Shown here piece by piece: positions 43,189-49,981 of a stretch of 49,981 nucleotides of DNA. Under the pieces are notes generated by a model, which did no database searches, was not told the DNA's origin, and saw only the letters and a list, made by a program, of their open reading frames with translations. This DNA is from Oscillospiraceae bacterium (GTDB taxonomy: Bacteria; Bacillota; Clostridia; Oscillospirales; Oscillospiraceae). Where the stretch lies: assembly GCA_018053145.1 (NCBI GenBank), contig JAGPMA010000011.1:1-49981 (forward strand), written 5' to 3'. The position numbers and the translations under genes are program-made. Each line of letters starts with the position of its first letter. Position 1 is the first letter of the stretch.

Positions 43189-43204
43189 ATTGTAACTAAA
43201 TAGC

Positions 43205-43241
43205 AACGCCGCACTCGTTATAACGGGTGCGGCGTTTTTCT
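43205..43241 (+). terminator. terminator after the lipoprotein gene
   Basis: aacgccgcac (43205-43214) pairs with gtgcggcgtt (43227-43236), followed by a T-run. Confidence 0.88.
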
Positions 43242-43273
43242 GTTCGGCTGCTATAGACTTCGCGTATTCGATG

Positions 43274-43468
43274 CTATTTCTCTTGCGCGATACCCTCCTC
43301 GTCTAAAGCGCTCTTGCCATAGCGTTTTTTGACGCATTCGGTTAGAAGATATTCAATCTGACCGTTCACCGAGCGAAAATCATCATCCGCCCATGCCGCA
43401 AGCTTTGCATAGAGTGAGGGCGAAAGCCGCAGAGGAACCTGTTTTTTTGACTTATCATTCTTTTCCAT
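43274..43468 (-). CDS. small Arc/ribbon-helix-helix protein
   Basis: The 64-residue protein has the Arc-family RHH pattern: [39 protein letters not shown], with a basic N-terminus. Start chosen at ATG 43468, 5 bases after the SPFH stop, without a strong ribosome-binding site, so translation is probably coupled to the SPFH gene. The pair is common in Clostridia; the RHH protein may bind DNA, or act with the SPFH protein in an unknown way. Confidence 0.78.
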   Translation of the reverse strand: MEKNDKSKKQVPLRLSPSLYAKLAAWADDDFRSVNGQIEYLLTECVKKRYGKSALDEEGIAQEK

Positions 43469-43473
43469 AAAAA

Positions 43474-44478
43474 TTAATAGATTGAACCGCTGTTGACTAT
43501 CGGCTGGGCTTCCTTGTTTCCGCATAGAACTACCAGAAGGTTGGACACCATTTGAGCCTTACGCTCATCGTCAAGCTCAACGATTTCGTCGTCACTAAGC
43601 TTATGCAGGGCCATCTGAACCATTCCGACTGCGCCCTCAACGATTAGCTTGCGAGCGTCGATGATTGCGCTTGCCTGCTGACGCTGGAGCATTGCCGCAG
43701 CAATTTCGGGCGCGTAGGCGAGATGCGTAATACGGGTTTCAACAATTTCAAGCCCCGCGTCCTCGACCTTTGTCTGAAGGGCTTCCTTGAGCTTTTGAGC
43801 GACCTCCTGACTGCTTCCGCGAAGTGACATCTCGTCGGAGGAATCGTCCTCGGTCCAAATGTCGTAGGGGTACATACGGACAATATTTCTAAGGGAGCTG
43901 TCCGCTTGAATGGAAAGAAACTCTATGTAATTGTCGACGTTGAAAACAGCTTTTGCGGCGTTTACGACACGCCAGATTACGACAACGCCAATTTCGATGG
44001 GGTTACCGAGCTTGTCATTGACCTTTTGACGGTCGTTGTTAAGCGTCATTACTTTAAGGGAAACAGCTTTACCGGCGGCTGTGTCTGTTTTTTCGGACTT
44101 ATCTGAGTGCTGCTTTTGCTTTTGAGCGGCTTCGGCAGCGGTTGACTTGGTGGGATTAACTGCCGAAACAAAGGGGTTGACATAGTAGAAGCCGGCACCC
44201 TCAAGCGTGCCGTAATACTTGCCGAAAAGCGTTAGTACAAGAGCCTCGTTTGGCTTGAGTATTTTTAGTCCGGCATAGAGAATGGGGCAGACAATGAAGC
44301 CGAAAACTGAGCATATTCCGATAAGCCAGCCACCGAGTGCATTGCCGGCCACTACACTAGCGCCGAAAATAACGCCGAAAATGCAGGCGAAGATTACAAG
44401 TGTGTTTAGTATCAGCATTGCCATACCGTTTGGTGCTTTTATCTTTTTTTGCTCTGAAAATAGTTCTGTGTTACTCAT
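43474..44478 (-). CDS. SPFH/band 7 domain membrane protein
   Basis: The 334-residue protein has two N-terminal hydrophobic segments (about 18-40 and 47-70), the SPFH domain (about 75-260; [28 protein letters not shown] and the long central strand/helix region ending [18 protein letters not shown]) and a C-terminal helical part. Such proteins form membrane-associated oligomers that organise other proteins. The A-Q rich insertion around 110-140 ([18 protein letters not shown]) is long for the family. Operon with the small RHH gene. Confidence 0.88.
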   Translation of the reverse strand: MSNTELFSEQKKIKAPNGMAMLILNTLVIFACIFGVIFGASVVAGNALGGWLIGICSVFGFIVCPILYAGLKILKPNEALVLTLFGKYYGTLEGAGFYYVNPFVSAVNPTKSTAAEAAQKQKQHSDKSEKTDTAAGKAVSLKVMTLNNDRQKVNDKLGNPIEIGVVVIWRVVNAAKAVFNVDNYIEFLSIQADSSLRNIVRMYPYDIWTEDDSSDEMSLRGSSQEVAQKLKEALQTKVEDAGLEIVETRITHLAYAPEIAAAMLQRQQASAIIDARKLIVEGAVGMVQMALHKLSDDEIVELDDERKAQMVSNLLVVLCGNKEAQPIVNSGSIY

Positions 44479-44580
44479 ATAATGACCTCCGTTAATTTTA
44501 TTTGGCTGGATTGTTAGTAATTAAAATGATATCATAATAATATCACTAATTTTCCAATTGTCAATATACTCATAAAGAAA

Positions 44581-44613
44581 TATGTGCAGAAATCCGAAGG
44601 ATTTCTGCACATA
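44581..44613 (-). terminator. terminator of the cation ATPase gene
   Basis: tatgtgcagaaatcc (44581-44595) and ggatttctgcacata (44599-44613) form a perfect 15-bp stem 25 bases beyond the ATPase stop; on minus it is followed by a modest U-rich stretch. Confidence 0.75.
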
Positions 44614-44637
44614 TAGTTAGTTATTAAGCTTGATTAA

Positions 44638-47280
44638 TCAGGCGTTTTTGCGAGCAGCAAATTTGCGCTGGCAAAGCTTTACGACCTCGACTATCGGGAT
44701 GATTGCAAAGGCGAGGGCAAGGGCAACCCCGTATTCGGAGAGGTTGATATGCTCGAAGCCAAAGGCGTTGGAGAGGAAGGGAACATACAAAACGGCAGTT
44801 GTGAGAACAAGACTTGCAAGTCCGGCAAGTATCAGAACGACATTCTGCTTTTTGAGAGAGAAGAGGCTGCCGCGCTGTGAACGCATGTTGAAGCTGTGGA
44901 AAATTTCGGCCATGCTCATTGTGAGAAACGCCATTGTTATGCCGTCTGCACTTTGCAATGAAGCCCAGCTGCCGCCTTCCATCATGTGACCGATAAAGTA
45001 TGCCGCAAGGGTGAGAATGGTAACAATCAAACCTTGATAAGCTACGTCAACGCCGACACCGCCTGCGAAAACTCCATCGGTTGAAGGACGGGGCTTGCGG
45101 CGCATAATGTTTGGTTCTTCGCTCTCAAGACCTAACGCAAGGGCGGGGAAACAGTCTGTGACAAGGTTAATCCACAGAAGATGAACCGGCTTTAGTATGG
45201 TGAAGCCGAGAAGGGTTGCAACGAAGATGCTCATAACCTCGCTCATGTTAGAGCTTAGAAGGAACTGAATTGCCTTGCGGATGTTGTCGTAGATTCTTCT
45301 GCCTTCCTTGACCGCACCGACTATAGTTGCAAAGTTGTCGTCTGCAAGAACCATATCGGCAACGTTTTTGGTGACGTCTGTTCCTGTGATACCCATTCCG
45401 ACGCCGATGTCCGCGGATTTTATGCTGGGGGCGTCGTTAACACCGTCGCCTGTCATGGCGGTGATGTAGCCGGCCTTGCGCCAAGCGTTTACTATGCGAA
45501 CCTTGTGCTCGGGCTGAACACGGGCATAGACGGAAATGTCGCGGAAACGGCGTTCAAACTCTGCATCGTCCATTTCGGAAATCTGCGAGCCTGAAACGGC
45601 AATGTCGCCCTCGGCAAGGATACCAAGCTCTCTGGCGATTGCACTTGCGGTGTCTATATGGTCGCCGGTTATCATGATGGGGCGAATTCCGGCGGAGCGG
45701 CACTGCTCGATAGCATCCTTGACCTCGGGACGGACAGGGTCTATCATGCCAGTCAAACCAACGAAGCAAAGCTCTTTTTCCAAATCGGAGGGAGCAAAGC
45801 TCTTCGGTTCGGAGGTATGAGGCTTGAGGGCGACAGCGAGCACACGAAGCGCTTTGTTTGCCATTTTTTTGTTTTCGGCAACGATTGCGGCTCTGGCCTC
45901 ATCTGTCAAAGGAACGGCCTTGCCGTTCTGGAGATAGGTTGTGCAAACACGCAGAACCTCATCGGGAGCGCCCTTGGTGTATTGGACTATGGCGGTTTCG
46001 GTTTTGTGAACCGTACTCATCATTTTGCGTACGCTATCAAAAGGAGCTTCACCGATTCTCGGTTCGTCCTCGGTTAGGTCATATTTCATTAGCCCTATGG
46101 ATTTTGCCCAGTAGACAAGTGCGTTTTCGGTGGGCTCACCGGTGACTGTGCCGTCTGTATCAAGCTCGGCATCGCAGCACAGAGCCATAGCTGTTGCAAG
46201 AAGCTTTTGATTTTCGCCGTAATACTCAACTACGGTCATTTTGTTTTGGGTCAAGGTACCTGTTTTATCGGAACAGATTATCTGCGCGCAGCCGAGTGTT
46301 TCTACAGCTGTCAGCTTGCGGATAATCGCGTTTTTCTTGCTCATATTGGTGACGCCGATGGAAAGAACGATTGTAACAACAGCGACAAGACCTTCGGGGA
46401 TTGCTGCAACCGCAAGGCTGACAGCTATCATAAAGCTATCCAGAACGACTTTTCCGGAAAGTCCGCCCGCTTCAAGCAGGCTGATGCCGAAAATGACAAC
46501 ACAGATTCCGAGAACAAGGAAGGTGAGGATTTTGCTAAGCTGAGCAAGCTTTTTCTGCAAGGGAGTAAGCCCTGCTTCGGCTTTGCTGAGAGCGTCTGCA
46601 ATTTTACCCATTTCTGTATCCATGCCGCTGCCGGTGATGACAGCTGAGCCGCGGCCATATACAACGACGCTGCCCATATATACCATGTTTTTGCGGTCGC
46701 CAAGTGGGATGTCGCTGCTGTCGCTGAGGTTTAGCAGGTCTACATACTTGTCGACAGGGACGCTTTCGCCGGTGAGCGCGGCTTCCTCGATTTTCATGCT
46801 GTTTGATTCGATAATGCGTCCGTCTGCGGGAACGGCATCGCCGGACTCAAGAATAATTACATCGCCGACAACAAGATTTTCACTTTTAGTTATAGTGATT
46901 TTTCCGTCGCGAAGAACCTTGCTGGTTGCGGAAGCCATTTCCTGCAAGGCTTCCAGCGCCTTTTCAGCCTTGTTTTCCTGATAAACACCCAAAACGGCGT
47001 TTACGATGACGACAAACATGATGATGAAAACATCGGCCATGCCCTCGCCGCTTACCGAGGAGGTAACTGCTGAAATGATGGCCGCGGCAATTAGGATGAT
47101 AATCATTGGGTCTGCCATCTGCTTAAAGAAACGCTTTATAAGAGAGTCTTTTTTGCCCTCGGCAAGCTTATTTTTGCCGTTTTCATCAAGCCGCTTTTCG
47201 GCTTCCTGGGAGGACAAGCCCCCGCGCGAGCTTTTTGTTTCGACCAGTACGTCGTCGATCTCGCTGCAATAATACTTCAT
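44638..47280 (-). CDS. P-type cation ATPase, probable Mn2+ (or Ca2+) exporter
   Basis: The 880-residue P2A-type pump has an N-terminal cation_ATPase_N domain, TM pairs near 55-100, TGES (170-173) in the actuator, PEGL (295-298) in TM4, phosphorylation site D338 in CSDKTGTLTQ, KGAPDEVL in the nucleotide-binding domain and TGDGVNDAPSIK in the P domain, with a C-terminal transmembrane bundle. Sequence alone says calcium-type; the yybP-ykoY riboswitch directly upstream suggests manganese efflux, as for related lactococcal pumps. Single gene with its own promoter and terminator. Confidence 0.93.
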   Translation of the reverse strand: MKYYCSEIDDVLVETKSSRGGLSSQEAEKRLDENGKNKLAEGKKDSLIKRFFKQMADPMIIILIAAAIISAVTSSVSGEGMADVFIIMFVVIVNAVLGVYQENKAEKALEALQEMASATSKVLRDGKITITKSENLVVGDVIILESGDAVPADGRIIESNSMKIEEAALTGESVPVDKYVDLLNLSDSSDIPLGDRKNMVYMGSVVVYGRGSAVITGSGMDTEMGKIADALSKAEAGLTPLQKKLAQLSKILTFLVLGICVVIFGISLLEAGGLSGKVVLDSFMIAVSLAVAAIPEGLVAVVTIVLSIGVTNMSKKNAIIRKLTAVETLGCAQIICSDKTGTLTQNKMTVVEYYGENQKLLATAMALCCDAELDTDGTVTGEPTENALVYWAKSIGLMKYDLTEDEPRIGEAPFDSVRKMMSTVHKTETAIVQYTKGAPDEVLRVCTTYLQNGKAVPLTDEARAAIVAENKKMANKALRVLAVALKPHTSEPKSFAPSDLEKELCFVGLTGMIDPVRPEVKDAIEQCRSAGIRPIMITGDHIDTASAIARELGILAEGDIAVSGSQISEMDDAEFERRFRDISVYARVQPEHKVRIVNAWRKAGYITAMTGDGVNDAPSIKSADIGVGMGITGTDVTKNVADMVLADDNFATIVGAVKEGRRIYDNIRKAIQFLLSSNMSEVMSIFVATLLGFTILKPVHLLWINLVTDCFPALALGLESEEPNIMRRKPRPSTDGVFAGGVGVDVAYQGLIVTILTLAAYFIGHMMEGGSWASLQSADGITMAFLTMSMAEIFHSFNMRSQRGSLFSLKKQNVVLILAGLASLVLTTAVLYVPFLSNAFGFEHINLSEYGVALALAFAIIPIVEVVKLCQRKFAARKNA

Positions 47281-47332
47281 TAGTACGCCTCCAAATTATT
47301 TGTTGAAAACCAAGGTGCCAATCGCATTACTT

Positions 47333-47462
47333 AAAAAAAGACCCATGGACAGGCACCGCCTATCCATGAGTCTGGTCATTTAATACAAGCCAGGCAGATT
47401 AACCGCCATGTATGTTGACTTGAACCGCTTGTTAAGCGCTGACTACTCCCCCACGGAGATTA
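47333..47462 (-). promoter_or_regulatory. yybP-ykoY manganese riboswitch with terminator
   Basis: On minus the leader begins near 47461 with CTCCGTGGGGGAGTAG (conserved GGGGAGUAG of the yybP-ykoY class) and continues through paired arms (GGCGGTTAATCTGCC) to a terminator: gacccatggacaggc (47340-47354) with gcctatccatgagtc (47358-47372), and a U-run at 47333-47339. Mn2+ binding is expected to prevent termination and turn the pump on. Identification rests on the conserved word, the architecture and the downstream gene. Confidence 0.78.
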
Positions 47463-47467
47463 GGAAT

Positions 47468-47496
47468 ATATTAGCACCCTTTGGGTGCTTTGTCAA
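47468..47496 (-). promoter_or_regulatory. promoter with palindromic spacer upstream of the Mn2+ riboswitch
   Basis: TTGACA (47491-47496) and TAATAT (47468-47473) on minus are 17 bases apart. The spacer holds a perfect palindrome agcaccc-ttt-gggtgct (47473-47489), which fills the space between the -35 and -10. A repressor binding there would block the polymerase, giving a second control layer above the riboswitch. Confidence 0.65.
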
Positions 47497-47530
47497 GACA
47501 AGCACAGGCGGTGTTTTATTTGGAAAAGCA

Positions 47531-48454
47531 TTAGAATCGGTAATTCGCCTGAACGCTGAGGGCGTGCTGCTGCGCGTTCGCAAGTGCTCCGGGTGAAAAG
47601 TATTTATTAAGCAGAGCTTTAATGCCGTAATTGTTTTTGTTGACGAGAATGGCGGGGATTGTGGTGTCTTCAATCGGATAATCCACAGCGCTAAGCGGGA
47701 GGGGAATTAAATTGGTGTTATTTTTAAACCATTTTTCGTTACGGATTACCATGCAGTCCACAGCGCGAGTGTGCAGAATTTCGACTGCGCCCTCAAGGGG
47801 CATTTTTACGAATTCGACGTTTTTACCCTTGCACATCGCTTTTGAGAGCTGAAGCTGGTCAATGGTTTCGGGGTCGACGCCGACCTTCATGCCGTCACAG
47901 ATTTCGGTGGCCTTGTTGTCCAGAAAAATCAGACAATAGGGTTCCGCATAGCGGCAAGTCGGGAGAGTAAACAGCAGCTCAACATTGTCATCAGCGGAAA
48001 GTATGTACTCCGCGGTTGCAACCGATGTGATTATATAATCGAAGAAACCCTTTGAAAGCATTGACCAGCGGTTTGAAGCACCGCTGACATATGCTACAGA
48101 CGAATACAAGGGTAATTTCTGGCTATCGGCATACAACGCCGTTGCAAGGCTTCGGAAAATGTCGTTGAACGGTATCGGCATGGCTCCGACAAGAGGGTCC
48201 CAGTGCGTGTGCAGACTGAGTTTTTCATAATCGATTTTAGTAAGTAATGTACCTAGTTTGCCGCTGCGATTAAGGGAAATACAGCCCTCGTCCTCAAGCA
48301 GAGAAATTGAGTTTTGAACAACGCCGCGGGAAACGGAAAACACTTCTGTATAATCAATAATTGTGGGCAGACGGTCGCCGGCAGCAAGAGACATTATATC
48401 GCGCGCAAGATTTGTTGTTACTGAACCATGCTTGTTAAAAATCTTCTTATCCAT
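47531..48454 (-). CDS. YhfZ-like GntR-type regulator
   Basis: The 307-residue regulator has an N-terminal winged HTH (about 20-80; DRLPTIIDYTEVFSVSRGVVQNSISLLEDEGCISLNRSGKLGT) and a C-terminal periplasmic-binding-like effector domain (about 95-290), the layout of YhfZ. It probably senses a small ligand. It shares direction with the FAD oxidase gene upstream (37-base gap), which may be its target. Its stop lies 35 bases before the -35 of the riboswitch promoter. Confidence 0.8.
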   Translation of the reverse strand: MDKKIFNKHGSVTTNLARDIMSLAAGDRLPTIIDYTEVFSVSRGVVQNSISLLEDEGCISLNRSGKLGTLLTKIDYEKLSLHTHWDPLVGAMPIPFNDIFRSLATALYADSQKLPLYSSVAYVSGASNRWSMLSKGFFDYIITSVATAEYILSADDNVELLFTLPTCRYAEPYCLIFLDNKATEICDGMKVGVDPETIDQLQLSKAMCKGKNVEFVKMPLEGAVEILHTRAVDCMVIRNEKWFKNNTNLIPLPLSAVDYPIEDTTIPAILVNKNNYGIKALLNKYFSPGALANAQQHALSVQANYRF

Positions 48455-48491
48455 ATATGCTCCTTGAATAAAGCTTTATATGTGTTTTATA

Positions 48492-49981
48492 TTACAGCAT
48501 ATTGTTGGGATTGAGAAGACTTTTTTTGTCGAAAAACTGTTTAATTGCTTTTGCTGTGCTGAGACGCTCCTCGGTTAACAGACAAAGAAAGCCCTTTTTT
48601 GTCTTGCCGATACCGTTTTCCCATGTTACGCAGCTGTCTTCTGCCACGAGAGAAAGAAGCATATCTGAGATTAATTTCTTGCCTTTTTCATATTCTGCAT
48701 AATTTTTTGGAGTAATATTCATATGCAGGCGGTTTGCGTGCAGGTGTCCGAAAACAGCACCCGTTAGGCCGTTTTCCGAAAGCAACGCGCTGTAAAGCTT
48801 TTCGGCCTCGTTTATGGGCAAGGAGGGGGTTTCAAGGTCTGTAGCAAGCTTGGCGATACGGGAATCCGTTTGGCGTGCCTTGTCGATTTCATAGTTGAGC
48901 GCCTCAGGTACTGCATGGCGCAGTGCTCTGAATTTTGAAATTTCTTCGCTACCGCTTGCCGCCCAGGTATCCGTTTCATCACCGCCACAGGAGGAAAAAA
49001 GCTCAAGCAAGGCCGCAAGTTGGGCTTCTGTTTCATCGGCTGAGCTGCCCTCCAGTTCAATATAAATCGCGCTGTTTGCACTTGAAGGAAAGTCGGGCAG
49101 TGACGACAGCTGAGTAAGTTGCTTTTTATATTCGTTTACAAGCGTCATTGAAGCGCTGTCAAGATATTCCACTGCGGCAAGGCTTACGGAGTTTGTGCTT
49201 TGATTATCAAAAAGCGAAATTGACTTATCGGAAAAGCCGAAGGCAGCTTGCTTGTTTTCGAAGAAAAACAAGGTGCCCCAAAGCTCTTGGGCGGGCTTCT
49301 TTAGCTCAAGCTCAAACTGGGTAACAACGGCAAGCATGCCCTCGCTTCCGCCGAGCACGTCAATTAAGTCGCTGCCCGAATGTGCGAATGCCAAACCCTT
49401 TGCGTTGCAGCCGATTTCGGGGAGATTGTCGATTTCAAGGCGCCCGAGTTCGGGAACGTTGCAGCCGTGTTCGTCGAAAACGTATTCGCCGCGTTTGATT
49501 TGAGCGACTGCGCCATTAGGGAAAAGAGCTGTAAGCGAACTGACAGCTCCGACAACATCACCGTGGAGCTGAGAATTAATACCCTTGGCGTTGCAGGAGA
49601 ACATTCCGCCAAAGCTTGCAAGCTTTTCGGAGGGATTGGGCATAAAGGTGTATCCGCAAAGCTTGGTGAAGTGTTGGGTGCAATAGGTGAGCAGCTCCGA
49701 AAGCGTGACTCCGCATTCAAGGGTTACAAAATACCGCTCGCCGTCTTTTCTGTGGCCGATTATTTTGTTTAGCCTTTCGGTGGAGATTACATGACCGCCA
49801 GACGGTACTGCGCAGCCGCAGATACCAGTCATTGCGCCCTGCATGGTTATTGGTATTGCCTGTTCCAGCATTGAGCGTGCTATGCTTTGCAGTTCTTCAA
49901 CCGCGGTGGGCACAGAAAATGTTTCGCAAGAACCTGTCATTCGCGATTCGTCACGCAGGCGAGCTGCGGATAAATCGGACA
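48492..49981 (-). CDS. FAD-dependent oxidase, GlcD type (5' end outside the window)
   Basis: At least 495 residues of an FAD_binding_4 (PCMH-type) oxidase are present. The frame stays open past the internal Met at 49940 to the window edge, and the residues there (ARLRDESRMTG) match the conserved N-terminal LRDES region, so the true start lies beyond 49981. FAD-binding motifs include PITMQGAMTGICGCAVPSGGHVIS and LASFGGMFSCNAKG. The C-terminal domain ends with HLHANRLHMNI and FDKKSLLNPNNML. Substrates of the family are 2-hydroxy acids such as glycolate or lactate; the exact one is unclear. Confidence 0.85.
   Translation of the reverse strand, partial: SDLSAARLRDESRMTGSCETFSVPTAVEELQSIARSMLEQAIPITMQGAMTGICGCAVPSGGHVISTERLNKIIGHRKDGERYFVTLECGVTLSELLTYCTQHFTKLCGYTFMPNPSEKLASFGGMFSCNAKGINSQLHGDVVGAVSSLTALFPNGAVAQIKRGEYVFDEHGCNVPELGRLEIDNLPEIGCNAKGLAFAHSGSDLIDVLGGSEGMLAVVTQFELELKKPAQELWGTLFFFENKQAAFGFSDKSISLFDNQSTNSVSLAAVEYLDSASMTLVNEYKKQLTQLSSLPDFPSSANSAIYIELEGSSADETEAQLAALLELFSSCGGDETDTWAASGSEEISKFRALRHAVPEALNYEIDKARQTDSRIAKLATDLETPSLPINEAEKLYSALLSENGLTGAVFGHLHANRLHMNITPKNYAEYEKGKKLISDMLLSLVAEDSCVTWENGIGKTKKGFLCLLTEERLSTAKAIKQFFDKKSLLNPNNML

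Overview
The window reads as chromosomal DNA of an anaerobic, spore-forming Clostridia-type Firmicute, most likely from the Oscillospiraceae/Ruminococcaceae side. The evidence is spore coat (CotF-like) genes, a T-box in front of pheST, IreB, a ClpE-like ATPase, an ECF transporter module ending in truA, an alr-ndoA pair, a Clostridia-style his operon with hisZ and fused hisIE, and sigma-A promoters of TTGACA-N16/17-TATAAT type. Taxonomy is inference; no rRNA is present.

Layout. 1-248 is chromosomal flank. 249-5925 is a compact integrative element of about 5.7 kb in the 3' end of a tRNA-Gln(CUG) gene (5903-5976, minus), bounded by a 24-bp direct repeat. It carries tnpV, a CRISPR array of 34 perfect type I-C-like repeats plus one decayed terminal repeat, a truncated excisionase-like gene running into the first repeat, an uncharacterised Cys-rich protein gene and a tyrosine integrase. 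No cas gene is in the window, so this is a cas-less array on a mobile element. Next come ireB, T-box-pheS-pheT, and nnr-lipoprotein-alr-ndoA (13.6 kb), where the usual antitoxin gene is missing and a large RNA-like inverted structure covers the ndoA ribosome-binding site. Two small spore coat genes, an unknown gene and a MITE-like element follow.

16.3-24.1 kb is a complete histidine operon (hisZ-G-D-C-B-H-A-F-IE). 24.1-26.7 kb holds a GNAT acetyltransferase, an Xre regulator with a small membrane protein and a palindromic operator, tRNA-Gly(GCC) and an MscS channel. 26.9-32.8 kb is a sensor kinase/response regulator pair facing a polar amino-acid ABC importer, followed by a second binding-protein gene whose domain order looks circularly permuted. 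32.9-38.1 kb, on the minus strand, has a ClpE-like ATPase, CvpA, a propeller-like membrane protein and truA. 38.1-41.6 kb has ecfT-ecfA2-ecfA1 and an rRNA-type methyltransferase. 41.9-43.2 kb is an SGNH hydrolase with a DUF4358-type lipoprotein. 43.3-44.5 kb is an SPFH protein with a small ribbon-helix-helix protein. 44.6-47.5 kb is a P-type cation ATPase under a yybP-ykoY (Mn2+) riboswitch. The window ends with a YhfZ-like regulator and an FAD-dependent oxidase cut by the right edge.

The strongest candidate for something new is the CRISPR-carrying integrative element. The array appears to be transcribed from an excisionase-type promoter, with the excisionase reading frame running straight into the first repeat. 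The orphan EndoA leader and the permuted binding protein are the next most interesting observations. All functional statements rest on reading the sequence; no database search was possible.
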